Source: Pararhizobium sp. A13
Lineage (GTDB): Bacteria > Pseudomonadota > Alphaproteobacteria > Rhizobiales > Rhizobiaceae
DNA: 64,000 nt
Assembly (NCBI RefSeq): GCF_040126305.1
Contig: NZ_CP149510.1
Coordinates: 3,607,001-3,671,000, forward strand
Direction of reading: 5' to 3'
Both the position numbers and the translations under genes were made by a program. This document shows, one piece after another, positions 45,189 through 53,633 of the stretch; positions within the stretch are counted from its first letter, which is position 1; every line of letters starts with the position of its first letter. The notes beneath the pieces are model-generated. The model was not told the origin of the DNA. It made no database searches and worked only from the letters and a program-made list of their open reading frames with translations.

Positions 45189-45653
45189 TCACCGCGCGTA
45201 ATCCACCGGCACCGCCATCCCGCTCTTCAGCACCTCCATCGAAATCGAGGCCGAGACGTCGAACAGTTCCACCTTGCGGACGATCTGCTTGTAGATCACG
45301 TCGTAATGCTCGACACGCGGCAGTACGACTTTCAGGATGTAGTCGTAGTTGCCGGTCAGCCGGTGCGCCTCGACGATCTCGGGAATATCGGCGATCACCT
45401 TGCGGAAGATGTCGATCCAGTCGTCGGAGTGGTGAGCGGTCTTGATGAGGGCGAAGACGGTTGTCGGTACGCCCATCTGGTCGCGATCGAGCACCGCGAT
45501 CCGGCGGGCGACATAACCGGCCTCCTCCAGCCGCTGAATGCGCCGCGAGCAGGCTGAGAGCGACAAGTTCACCTTTTCGGCAAGCTCACCGACCGACAGG
45601 CTAGCGTCCTCCTGCAACAACGACAGAATCTTCCGGTCTCTTTCGTCCAGCAC
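45189..45653 (-). CDS. Lrp/AsnC-family transcriptional regulator
   Basis: A 154-residue regulator. The N-terminal winged helix (LDERDRKILSLLQEDASLSV, then LSLSACSRRIQRLEEAGYV) is followed by the RAM domain (HRLTGNYDYILKVVLPRVEHYD). The GTG at 45653 is chosen because AAAGGAG lies eight bases before it. It is divergent from the Asp/Glu racemase gene with 173 bases between. The DNA has a TTTGCAC-N14-GTGCAAA repeat that could be its site. Lrp-type proteins sense amino acids, so control of the racemase by its product or substrate is the likely logic. Confidence 0.9.
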   Translation of the reverse strand: MLDERDRKILSLLQEDASLSVGELAEKVNLSLSACSRRIQRLEEAGYVARRIAVLDRDQMGVPTTVFALIKTAHHSDDWIDIFRKVIADIPEIVEAHRLTGNYDYILKVVLPRVEHYDVIYKQIVRKVELFDVSASISMEVLKSGMAVPVDYAR

Positions 45654-45692
45654 GCCATGATCTCCTTTGCGGGTTGGCACAAGCGAGAAAAA

Positions 45693-45720
45693 TTTGCACC
45701 AAAGTTAAACATCGTGCAAA
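45693..45720. promoter_or_regulatory. TTTGCAC-N14-GTGCAAA repeat between the Lrp and racemase genes
   Basis: Perfect inverted repeat with 7-base arms centred between the divergent genes, 40 bases from the regulator start. It is a good candidate operator for the Lrp protein. Confidence 0.5.
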
Positions 45721-45826
45721 AAGTAGGCGCAAAAGGCCGCAATGTCACGAAACAAAGCGAACACTTTCCGCCTCGCCTCGGCGACAATCTCTTCATCGGA
45801 AAACAAAGCGGAACAGGAACAGCATC

Positions 45827-46546
45827 ATGCGCAAGATCGGCCTCATCGGTGGAATGAGCTTCGAAAGCTCGGCAGTTTATTACCGCATGATCAACGAAGC
45901 CGTGCGCGAACGGCTCGGCGGCCTGCATTCCGCCGAAGTCATGCTGCATTCTGTCGATTTCCAGAGCATTGTCGACCTGCAGAAGGCCGGCCGCTGGGAC
46001 GACGCCGCCAAGCGACTGTCGGAAGTCGCACAGGGCCTCGAGGCCGCAGGTGCCGCCTGCGTGCTGATCTGCACCAATACCATGCACCTGATCGCCGACG
46101 CGGTTCAGTCGTCGATCTCGGTTCCGCTGATCAACATCATCGACCAGACCGCCGCATCGATGAAGGCCGCCGGCATCAAGCGCCCGCTGCTCCTGGCGAC
46201 GCGCTACACGATGGAGCATGGCTTCTACACCGGCCGCATGGCGACCCATGGCATCGACGTCATGGTTCCGAACGCCGAGGACCGCACCCTCGTGCATGAC
46301 ATCATCTTCAACGAGCTCTGCGCCGGTGACGTCCTCGACACTTCCCGTCAGGCGCTGATGACAGTCATCGAGCGCGCCAAAAGTGAAGGCGCCGACGCGA
46401 TCATCCTTGGCTGCACCGAGATCTGCCTGATCCTCGACCCGCACAACCTGCCCCTGCCCGGCTTTGATTCCACCGCGATCCATGCCGAGGCGGCCGTTGA
46501 TTTTGCGCTGAAAGGTTTATCGCAGCTCGGTCAACAGGCGGCCTGA
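45827..46546 (+). CDS. Aspartate/glutamate racemase family protein
   Basis: A 239-residue PLP-independent racemase. The two catalytic cysteines are visible in LICTNTMH near residue 82 and LGCTEICLIL near 200. It opens IGLIGGMSFESSAVYYRMIN, the standard start of YgeA-like broad-specificity racemases. It interconverts L- and D-amino acids (for example aspartate, glutamate or homoserine) in the cytoplasm. It is divergent from the Lrp regulator at 45653. The ATG at 45827 has AGGAAC about six bases upstream. Confidence 0.9.
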   Translation: MRKIGLIGGMSFESSAVYYRMINEAVRERLGGLHSAEVMLHSVDFQSIVDLQKAGRWDDAAKRLSEVAQGLEAAGAACVLICTNTMHLIADAVQSSISVPLINIIDQTAASMKAAGIKRPLLLATRYTMEHGFYTGRMATHGIDVMVPNAEDRTLVHDIIFNELCAGDVLDTSRQALMTVIERAKSEGADAIILGCTEICLILDPHNLPLPGFDSTAIHAEAAVDFALKGLSQLGQQAA

Positions 46547-46555
46547 CGTCGTTGT

Positions 46556-46580
46556 AATTATTTGACTCAGTCAACTAATT
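46556..46580. promoter_or_regulatory. Palindrome upstream of the MarR-GNAT gene
   Basis: AATTA and TTGACT pair with AGTCAA and TAATT, around a central C and one mismatch. The core TTGACT-C-AGTCAA is at 46562-46574. It is 31 bases before the ATG and probably the autoregulatory MarR site. Confidence 0.5.
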
Positions 46581-46610
46581 CATGGCAATCTCCCAAACAA
46601 GGAGAATGCC

Positions 46611-47552
46611 ATGAACACACACGCGACCTTGCATGATCCGCAGCCGGCCGACCGCATCGAGACCGTGCGTGCCTTCAACCGCTTCTACACCAATCAGCTG
46701 GGCCTGCTCGGCCGCGCCTTCCTCGACAGCCGGTTTACGCTGACCGAAGCGCGCATCATCTACGAACTGGCGGCCCGACCCGGTCTGCCGGCAAAAAAGC
46801 TGATCGAGGAACTGCATCTCGACCCCGCTTATCTCAGCCGCATCCTGAAAAAATTCCGCAACGACGGGCTGCTTCTTACCAGGCCGGACCCGCAGGACCA
46901 GCGCAGCCAGCTGCTTGAACTGACCGCAGAGGGTGTGTCGCAGGCCCGCATCCTTGCCGTCCGCTCCCGTGAGGAGATCGCGGCCATGCTCTCGCTGCTC
47001 AACGCCGCACAGCAGGAAACGATCGCTACCGCCATGGGCCGGATCGAGACGCTCCTTTCGGCGCCGGCGACGAGAGACTTCATCCTTCGCCCGCACCAGC
47101 CCGGCGACATCAGCTGGGTTCTCGACCGACAGACGAAGCTTTACATCGAGGAATATGGCTGGAACGGCGAATATGAAGGGTTGGCGATGCGGATCGCCGC
47201 CGATTTCATCCAGAATTTCAAACCCGGCCGCGAATTCTGCTGGATCGCGGAATTCGGCGGCGAGATCGCCGGTTCGGTGTTTCTGGTCGATGCTGGCGGC
47301 GGCACGGCCAAGCTGCGGCTGCTCTATGTCGAGCCCTTCGCCCGCGGCCTCGGCATCGGCCGCGCGCTGGTTCACCAGTGCGTCGCCTTTGCCCGCGATG
47401 CCGGCTACGAGACGCTGACGCTGTGGACCAACGACGTTCTCGTCAGCGCCCGCAAGATCTACGAGGCCGAGGGCTTCGTTCTTGTTGCAGAGGAAAGGCA
47501 TCACAGCTTCGGAAAGCACCTGAACGGCCAGACCTGGCAGCTCGGTCTCTGA
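46611..47552 (+). CDS. MarR-family regulator fused to a GNAT acetyltransferase
   Basis: A 313-residue fusion. Residues 15-150 are a MarR winged helix (FTLTEARIIYELAARPGLPA, then DPAYLSRILKKFRNDGLL). Residues 155-313 are a GNAT domain (RLLYVEPFARGLGIGRALVHQCV, with the acetyl-CoA loop, then LTLWTNDVLVSARKIYEAEGF). Such MarR-GNAT hybrids are widespread in proteobacteria; the acetyl acceptor is usually unknown. AAGGAG lies before the ATG. The upstream palindrome at 46556-46580 suggests autoregulation. It runs convergent to the FAD monooxygenase gene. Confidence 0.9.
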   Translation: MNTHATLHDPQPADRIETVRAFNRFYTNQLGLLGRAFLDSRFTLTEARIIYELAARPGLPAKKLIEELHLDPAYLSRILKKFRNDGLLLTRPDPQDQRSQLLELTAEGVSQARILAVRSREEIAAMLSLLNAAQQETIATAMGRIETLLSAPATRDFILRPHQPGDISWVLDRQTKLYIEEYGWNGEYEGLAMRIAADFIQNFKPGREFCWIAEFGGEIAGSVFLVDAGGGTAKLRLLYVEPFARGLGIGRALVHQCVAFARDAGYETLTLWTNDVLVSARKIYEAEGFVLVAEERHHSFGKHLNGQTWQLGL

Positions 47553-47577
47553 TAGCCGCGGGGAGGTCGAGCAGAAA

Positions 47578-48831
47578 CTACGCCATACCGCTGAGCAGGC
47601 TGAGGTCCTCTTGCCACTTGCATTCCGTCAGGCCGACGGGCCCGAAGGGATCGATCAACGTGCCGGCCACGATCGACGCCAGCAGCCCGGGCATCGGCGG
47701 CACCTTCGCGATGGTGGAGACAAGCCAGTCGCGCACCCAGGCAATGGCGTTGGAATCCGACTGGTAGAAGGGCGTGAACGCGAGCGACAGGAGCTGGAAC
47801 AGCCGCACGTGATTGCGGCGCGCCCGGGCATAGGCCGCAAGCGCCAACGGGATGTCAGCGTAGCGCGCCAGCGCGTGGCTGAGCGCCGCCGCATCGAGCA
47901 GCGCCATATTGGCGCCCTGCCCCAATTGCGGGCTGGTCGAATGGGCGCTGTCGCCGATGAAGACCAGCCGGTCCGAAAAGGGCGGCAAGGCGGTCCGGTG
48001 CGCGTAGCGCGCCAGCGTCAGCTGATCCCAATCCTCGATCTGGTCGAGAAACGACACGCAGTCCGGCCAGTAGCCGCGGATGATCGCTTTCCACCGCTCA
48101 AGTCCAGCCGCCTTGACTGCCTCGACATCGGCAACCTTCAGGCTCCAGAAGAAAGCCACTCGCTCCGGCTCATCCCTCCGTATCCGCCCGGTCGGTAGCA
48201 AGCCGATCATCACCTTGGCCTTGTCGTAACGCTGCGACAGAGCGCTTTTGTCGTAGGCCGCGCCCTGGCCGTCGAGCGTTGCCCAGAAGGCGCCATAGGT
48301 CAGGTCGCGAATGGAAGGCGCGGTAGCGGCTTTGGCAGCCAGCATGGACCGGGCGCCGCTGGCGTCGATCACCAGATCGTAGTCGCCAACCACACCTTCG
48401 GCATTTTTCAGCACGGCGCGATCACCGCGCATTCCGGTTGAGGCAATATCGGTGCCGGTGCGTATCCGGATGCCGTCGGCAACGGCCGCATCATGCAGCG
48501 TGCTGAAGAGCGCGGCCCGCTGCACCGCAAGACCGTAACGCCCGCCCGGGGCTGCGTCATAGCGCACGTCGAGTACGGTCCGCCCGCTGTTGGCATCGGC
48601 GCCGTGCAGCCGGTCGATGCGGCTGCCGATGGCATGGATGGTATCGAACAGCCCAAGCGCGTTCAGAACAGTCAGCCCTGTCGGCTGCATCAAAAGTCCG
48701 GACCCGACTGGCGCCGGCGTCTCGAACCGTTCGAGAATTTCAACCCGATGACCGGCGCGCGACAGGAAAAGGGCCGCTGCAAGACCTGCCGGTCCCGCTC
48801 CCGCCACGCCGATATCGAGTTGTTTCATCAA
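47578..48831 (-). CDS. FAD-dependent aromatic-type monooxygenase
   Basis: A 417-residue flavoprotein hydroxylase of the PHBH/UbiH fold. The N-terminal FAD motif is VAGAGPAGLAAALFLSRAG, the DG-like motif is DLVIDASGARS near residue 155, and the second FAD motif is LVFIGDSAHSTSPQLGQGAN near 285. Class A members use NAD(P)H to hydroxylate aromatic or heteroaromatic compounds. It lies 82 bases downstream of the HxlR gene on the same strand. Start 48831 has two consecutive Met codons. The substrate is unknown. Confidence 0.87.
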   Translation of the reverse strand: MMKQLDIGVAGAGPAGLAAALFLSRAGHRVEILERFETPAPVGSGLLMQPTGLTVLNALGLFDTIHAIGSRIDRLHGADANSGRTVLDVRYDAAPGGRYGLAVQRAALFSTLHDAAVADGIRIRTGTDIASTGMRGDRAVLKNAEGVVGDYDLVIDASGARSMLAAKAATAPSIRDLTYGAFWATLDGQGAAYDKSALSQRYDKAKVMIGLLPTGRIRRDEPERVAFFWSLKVADVEAVKAAGLERWKAIIRGYWPDCVSFLDQIEDWDQLTLARYAHRTALPPFSDRLVFIGDSAHSTSPQLGQGANMALLDAAALSHALARYADIPLALAAYARARRNHVRLFQLLSLAFTPFYQSDSNAIAWVRDWLVSTIAKVPPMPGLLASIVAGTLIDPFGPVGLTECKWQEDLSLLSGMA

Positions 48832-48913
48832 TGCCTATCCAGATGTCGTCCCCGTCGGCATCTGTAACAGTCCGGGCCGCGAACCGTCCAGCCGCATCAG
48901 CGCTGTCAGATCG

Positions 48914-49321
48914 TCACACAGCCGTCGCGTCATATTCGGACCGCGCCGCCCGGATCGCATCATGGTGCGCCTTCGACCAGTCGACCAGCCCTTTGACAAG
49001 CACGAGGAAGGACTGCCCCAGCGGCGTCAGCCGATATTCGACGCTCGGCGGCTGGGTCGGAAAGACCTCGCGGCCGATATAGCCGTCGCGTTGCAGGTCG
49101 CGCAGCGTCTGGGTCAGCATGCGCTGGGAGATATCCGGGATCAGCCGGCGCAACGCCGAAAAGCGCATCGGTCCGTCGGCCAGCGCCAGGATCATCAGAG
49201 TGTTCCATTTGCCGCCGATATTGTCGATGACGTCGCGCACCGGGCAATCCTCACGGGAAAAAGCCATCCCCATGACGACGATCACCCGTTCGCCCACCGT
49301 CTTGCCTGCCACCTTGTTCAT
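48914..49321 (-). CDS. HxlR-family transcriptional regulator
   Basis: A 135-residue winged-helix regulator. The HxlR cysteine is in [18 protein letters not shown], near residue 25, and [36 protein letters not shown] is typical of the family. In HxlR/QorR/YodB proteins the Cys can sense electrophiles or diamide. The divergent gene 49480 encodes a QorB-like quinone reductase, so this is probably a quinone/electrophile regulator. The ATG at 49321 is used; an internal ATG near the Cys would shorten it. Confidence 0.88.
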   Translation of the reverse strand: MNKVAGKTVGERVIVVMGMAFSREDCPVRDVIDNIGGKWNTLMILALADGPMRFSALRRLIPDISQRMLTQTLRDLQRDGYIGREVFPTQPPSVEYRLTPLGQSFLVLVKGLVDWSKAHHDAIRAARSEYDATAV

Positions 49322-49479
49322 GGGCCGGTTCCCTTCACGTAACCACCGCAGAAAAAACTGCCTCCTTTACATCCGCCAGACGATAACGAAATAAGAGAAG
49401 GTCTCATTTGGGAACCATATCTCAAACCGGATGCTTCAGCAACGCGCTGCGGCGCCGTTTGACAAGCAAAGGAAGCATC

Positions 49480-50367
49480 ATGTCCGAAACCCTCCTCGTC
49501 ACCGGTGCCGCCGGCCAGCTCGGCCGCCTCGTCCTCGATGAACTCCTCGCCTCCGGCAAGGTCTCGCCGGCCAACATCATCGCCACTAGCCGCGATGCCG
49601 CCAAGCTCGCCGACTATGCCGCCAAGGGCGTCCAGACCCGCTCGGCAAGTTTCGACGATGCCGCCTCGCTGGAGGCCGCCTTCAAGGGCGCCGACCGCAT
49701 CCTGATCATCTCCACCGACGCACTGGACGAAGCCGGCAAGCGCCTGCGCCAGCACCAGACGGCCGTGGCAGCCGCGCAGAAGGCAAGCGCCAAGCATATC
49801 CTCTACACCTCGATGCCGAGCCCGGAAACCTCGGTCATCCCCTTTGCGCCGGACCATCTCGGCACCGAAAACGCGATCAAGGCGACCGGCATCCCTTACA
49901 CCATCCTGCGCAACGGCTGGTACATGGAAAACCTGTTCCTGGCGCTGCCGCATGCGGTCGCCGATGGCAAGTGGTACAGCGCATCCGGTGAAGGCCAGCT
50001 TGCCCATATCGCGCGGGCTGACATTGCCAGGGCGACCGCCGCGGCGCTTGCCTCCGGCGCGACCGAGAGTGCGACCTACACGCTGACCGGCGAAACCAAG
50101 CGCACGGTGAACGAAATCGCTGACGTCGTATCGAAGGTCACCGGCAAGCCGCTTGACGTCGTGCATGTCACCGACGAGCAGCTCGCAGGCGGGCTGAAGG
50201 CCGCCGGCCTCCCCGATTTCCTCATCCCCGTCATCGTCTCCTTCGACACCAATACCCGCGAAGGCCACATCGATATGGTCACCGAGGATGCCGGCACGCT
50301 TTCCGGCGAGAAGCTGGCGACGCTGGAAAGCTTCCTGAGCGCCAGCAAATCAGTATTGCTCGGCTGA
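49480..50367 (+). CDS. NAD(P)H:quinone reductase, QorB/NmrA type
   Basis: A 295-residue atypical short-chain dehydrogenase of the NmrA/QorB group. The nucleotide motif VTGAAGQLGRLVL begins at residue 7. YTSMPSPETS and PYTILRNGWYMENL follow, as in QorB. It reduces quinones with NADPH and protects against electrophiles. AAGGAAGC precedes the ATG at 49480. It is divergent from the HxlR regulator, 158 bases apart, and ends in a strong terminator. Confidence 0.88.
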   Translation: MSETLLVTGAAGQLGRLVLDELLASGKVSPANIIATSRDAAKLADYAAKGVQTRSASFDDAASLEAAFKGADRILIISTDALDEAGKRLRQHQTAVAAAQKASAKHILYTSMPSPETSVIPFAPDHLGTENAIKATGIPYTILRNGWYMENLFLALPHAVADGKWYSASGEGQLAHIARADIARATAAALASGATESATYTLTGETKRTVNEIADVVSKVTGKPLDVVHVTDEQLAGGLKAAGLPDFLIPVIVSFDTNTREGHIDMVTEDAGTLSGEKLATLESFLSASKSVLLG

Positions 50368-50373
50368 TCGAAG

Positions 50374-50404
50374 AAAGGGCTCCGCGCGAACGGGGCCCTT
50401 TTTT
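50374..50404 (+). terminator. Terminator of the quinone reductase gene
   Basis: AAAGGGCTCCG pairs with CGGGGCCCTTT (11 bp, one G-U) around a CGCGAA loop, and a T-run follows to 50404. It starts seven bases after the stop. Confidence 0.85.
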
Positions 50405-50423
50405 CATGAGAACAAACAACGTC

Positions 50424-51176
50424 TCAAATACCCTGCCCGCAAGCGCAGCAGAAGCGGCGAACGGTTTCCGCCATGCCGTATTGCAGTGCATCCGCAGTCA
50501 GACCGTGGCCGATCGAGACCTCGGCGAGGTTGGAAATCCGCGCCGCCAGCGCCGGCAGATTGGCAACCGTCAGGTCGTGCCCGGCATTGACGTCGAGACC
50601 AAGCCCAATTGCAAGATCGGCCGTGCGCCCCAGCTCCTCGAGAAGCACGGCACCCCGCTCGGGATCGTCGTAACAGCCGCCATAGGGGCCGGTGTAAAGC
50701 TCGATCCGGTCGGCGCCGGTCTCCCTGGCGATCGTCAGCGCCTCGATGTCCGGATCACCATCGGCAAACAGCGACACCCGAAACCCCTTCTTCTTCAGGC
50801 GTCCAACGACATTGCCGAGCAGATTGTGGTTTTTGCGGAAGTCCCAGCCGTGGTCCGAGGTCGCCTGCGCCGGATCGTCCGGTACCAGCGTTACCTGCTC
50901 GGGCTGATGGCGCTCGACAAGTTCCAGGAACTCCTCGTTCGGAAAACCTTCCATGTTGAATTCGGCCTGAGGATAAAGATCGTCGAGCAAAGCGCGGATC
51001 GGGGCGAGATCTGAGAAACGGATATGCCGCTGATCCGGACGCGGATGCACCGTCAGGCCGCTTGCGCCGGCCTCGAGCGCAATTTGCCCCAGTCCCGTCA
51101 CCGATGGCCAGGGGAGATCACGCCGGTTGCGAAGCATGGCGATCGCGTTCAGGTTTACCGAGAGTTTCGCAGGCAT
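50424..51176 (-). CDS. pdxJ: Pyridoxine 5'-phosphate synthase
   Basis: A 250-residue PdxJ. It condenses 1-deoxyxylulose 5-phosphate and 3-amino-2-oxopropyl phosphate to pyridoxine 5'-phosphate in de novo vitamin B6 synthesis. It opens [15 protein letters not shown] and has the conserved [29 protein letters not shown], and near the end [14 protein letters not shown] and [13 protein letters not shown]. These include the active-site His and Glu. It stands alone here, convergent with the quinone reductase terminator. PLP made from it serves aminotransferases such as the one at 39123. Confidence 0.95.
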   Translation of the reverse strand: MPAKLSVNLNAIAMLRNRRDLPWPSVTGLGQIALEAGASGLTVHPRPDQRHIRFSDLAPIRALLDDLYPQAEFNMEGFPNEEFLELVERHQPEQVTLVPDDPAQATSDHGWDFRKNHNLLGNVVGRLKKKGFRVSLFADGDPDIEALTIARETGADRIELYTGPYGGCYDDPERGAVLLEELGRTADLAIGLGLDVNAGHDLTVANLPALAARISNLAEVSIGHGLTADALQYGMAETVRRFCCACGQGI

Positions 51177-51543
51177 TTCAGCACTTTCGATGGGAGATGG
51201 CGTCGTGGGTGGCCTTTTCTAGCGGTTCCTTGTTCGGCCCGCAACAAATCGGCAATCCCGAAAATGTCCCTGTCACAATAAACCGCGAGCCTGGCTCCCC
51301 TGCCTATTTCATAGGAAACTCAAGTTTCATGATTGGAGTACCTGACAAACCAGCAAAAGTCCGGTTTAATGCAGACTCAAGTACAAGCCATACGCTCCCG
51401 GTTGGTGAGCGGCGGTGCTGAAATCCCACGGAAAGATCCAAGCCGAGACCAATGAGCCTTCGTTTTTGCCGCGACATCACCGAATCGACTGTCGCTCCGG
51501 ACAATGGAGCGCGGGCATCGGTGTGTTTTTCGGGGAGAACGCG
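51177..51543. other. Intergenic stretch upstream of the TTG-initiated gene
   Basis: I see no gene on either strand in this stretch. It holds the pdxJ promoter side and a small palindrome CCTATTTCATAGG near 51303. Open frames here are shadows of neighbours. Confidence 0.35.
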
Positions 51544-52662
51544 TTGACGGACGAGCACGACAGGCCCGACGATCATGCCATCCACCATGCGCTGGACAGC
51601 GTTCTGTCGAGTGCTCAGTTCGCGCGCTCGGAGCGACTGCGCGCCTTCCTGAAATATGTCGTCGAAAGGGAAATCGAGGGCAATGGCCACCAGTTGAAAG
51701 GCTATACGATCGGCATAGATGTCTTCGACCGGCCGCAGGCCTTCAACGCTGACAGCGACCCCCTTGTGCGCGTCCATGCCGGCAAGTTGAGGAAACTGCT
51801 CGCGGCCTATTATGCCGCAGACGGCGCCGGAGACGCGTGGCGCATCGATATTCCGAAGGGCACCTATGTGCCTGAATACCTGCGCCAGTGGGTAGCGCCG
51901 TTCACGCAGACCGAAACGGAACGCCTGCCGGTACAGCCGCGCCGGGCCGCGTCCCGCCGGGTTCCCTGGCTGCCGGCGCCGTTGTCCTCGCCCCTGGCTC
52001 TGCTTTCCGCCCTGCCGCTGTTGATTTTCGTGCCCTTGTCCTCACCTGCCATGAGTGTGAATATCCCGGCACAGTCGCGTCTGCACGATGCGGTCCTGGA
52101 GCGTAAATTCGCCAACGATCTTCCAAAGATAACCGTGCGGTCCCAATGGCCGCGCACGAGCAGTGCCGCGCGCTTTGCCGACGCGTTCCGCACCGCCGCG
52201 TCGCACTACCGGACAATCAACTCCGTGCCCGGTACCGCGCTTTGGCAACAGTCGCAATCGGCCGCAATCGACCCGCTGGCGTTCACGATTTCCATCTCCC
52301 AGCAGAAATCGCCGGCCGGTCTGCGAATTCTGCTCACGCATGACGCTTCCTTAGAAACGCTCCACGATGGGTTTCTCGACGATGCGCGCGTGGCCGGCGA
52401 AGCGGATATTCTTTACGAGAGCCTTGCCCTTGCGGCAAAGACTTTGGCTGCAGACGGCCACATCTTTCGCTATGCGAGCGGTGCTGCAATCGACAGCCCG
52501 CTGATGGAATGCATGGTGCTGACGGACACCTACCGGCATCTGCAGACGCGCGAATCCTTTCATGAGGCCAAGGCCTGCCAGGAAAAACTGTCTGCCGATC
52601 ATCGTCGGAAGCTGGCCTTCGTCATAAGCGCGGCCGCCCTGCCCTCGACGCTCATTCGCTAG
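51544..52662 (+). CDS. Membrane protein with cyclase-associated N-terminal domain, unknown role
   Basis: A 372-residue protein starting at TTG 51544, preceded by CGGGGAGAACGCG. Residues 10-110 (SERLRAFLKYVVEREIEGNG, KGYTIGIDVFDRP, DPLVRVHAGKLRKLLAAYY, IDIPKGTYVPEY) match the N-terminal domain of rhizobial proteins labelled adenylate-cyclase-like or TPR proteins. A hydrophobic segment near 160-180 (SPLALLSALPLLIFVPLSSP) could span the membrane, putting residues 185-372 in the periplasm. No cyclase catalytic domain is present. The layout suggests a ToxR/CadC-like membrane sensor, but that is only inference. Confidence 0.6.
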   Translation: MTDEHDRPDDHAIHHALDSVLSSAQFARSERLRAFLKYVVEREIEGNGHQLKGYTIGIDVFDRPQAFNADSDPLVRVHAGKLRKLLAAYYAADGAGDAWRIDIPKGTYVPEYLRQWVAPFTQTETERLPVQPRRAASRRVPWLPAPLSSPLALLSALPLLIFVPLSSPAMSVNIPAQSRLHDAVLERKFANDLPKITVRSQWPRTSSAARFADAFRTAASHYRTINSVPGTALWQQSQSAAIDPLAFTISISQQKSPAGLRILLTHDASLETLHDGFLDDARVAGEADILYESLALAAKTLAADGHIFRYASGAAIDSPLMECMVLTDTYRHLQTRESFHEAKACQEKLSADHRRKLAFVISAAALPSTLIR

Positions 52663-52949
52663 CCGCCCGAAACGCATGAAGTTGATCAAAAATCCCAGAT
52701 TTTATCCCTAATATTGCTAGCTATCAATTTTCGCGCCCCGCGTGTATCCTGGCCGGGCAAGTGAGGTAAAGGCCTGGTCGCTCGTCAAACAGGCACAATG
52801 GTCGCGAGTATCCATCCCCGGGCGGATGGTGTGCATGACATCGAGTGGCATAAAGGGAGGCAACCGCCGCGTCATTTCGATGCGTAACCGGCAGATTGCG
52901 ATCTCCAGGAATTTCTCCCGTGCATGACCAGCGAGGGGCCGTTCACAAG

Positions 52950-53630
52950 ATGCCAGAACAGTCGAAGACCATACATCCTGCACCGGGCCGCCGAACGGTT
53001 TCCGGCTTCCTGCCGCATCTGCCTTTGCCGGGAGCCATTTCCGACAACCACGTCGCCATCGCCGACATGGCAGACGCCTTCGGCGTCACGCATCGCACGT
53101 TGCATTTCTACGAGGAGAAGGGCCTGCTGACCGCCGATAGAATGGGGCCGATGCGGGTCTACGGCCTTGAGGACATCCGGCGGATGACCATCATCAACGC
53201 CTGCCGCGAGATCGACATGCCGATCGCCGAAATTCAGGACCTCATGCAGGCGCTGACGGCTTGCGAAAGTCAGGATGACGCCGCGCAGATATTCGAAAAT
53301 GCGCTCAATGCCCGCAAGCGGGAACTGGCAGCCCAGCAATCGATCCTGCGGCGCCAGATGCAGCGGGTCAGCGAACTCCTGGAATCGGCCGCGGATGGCG
53401 ATTCCAGCGGGCGTGCCGCCGTTACACCTGTCCATCTGTCGCCGATCGAAGCGAAGTGTCTTGCCTTCATGGCCGAAGGTTATCCGGCAAACCGCATCGC
53501 GAACCTGATGGACATGGACCTGACCGCTGTACTGACGCTTGAATCCGACATCATCCGCAAATTCAACGGCCACCACCGCTTTCAGGCGGTCGCCAAGGCG
53601 GTGCTAATGGGCTTCGTCGCCGCCGAGTGA
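52950..53630 (+). CDS. MerR-family regulator with C-terminal LuxR-type helix-turn-helix
   Basis: A 226-residue protein. Residues 35-110 form a MerR domain (IADMADAFGVTHRTLHFYEE, then RMGPMRVYGLEDIRRMTII). A coiled-coil part spans 110-150. Residues 165-226 (LSPIEAKCLAFMAEGYPAN, then a helix-turn-helix ending IIRKFNGHHR) resemble the GerE/LuxR DNA-binding domain. Two different DNA-binding domains in one chain are unusual. The ATG at 52950 is used. It is monocistronic; no target gene is obvious next to it, and the intergenic 52663-52949 shows no further gene. It faces the helicase gene. Confidence 0.8.
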   Translation: MPEQSKTIHPAPGRRTVSGFLPHLPLPGAISDNHVAIADMADAFGVTHRTLHFYEEKGLLTADRMGPMRVYGLEDIRRMTIINACREIDMPIAEIQDLMQALTACESQDDAAQIFENALNARKRELAAQQSILRRQMQRVSELLESAADGDSSGRAAVTPVHLSPIEAKCLAFMAEGYPANRIANLMDMDLTAVLTLESDIIRKFNGHHRFQAVAKAVLMGFVAAE

Positions 53631-53633
53631 CCG

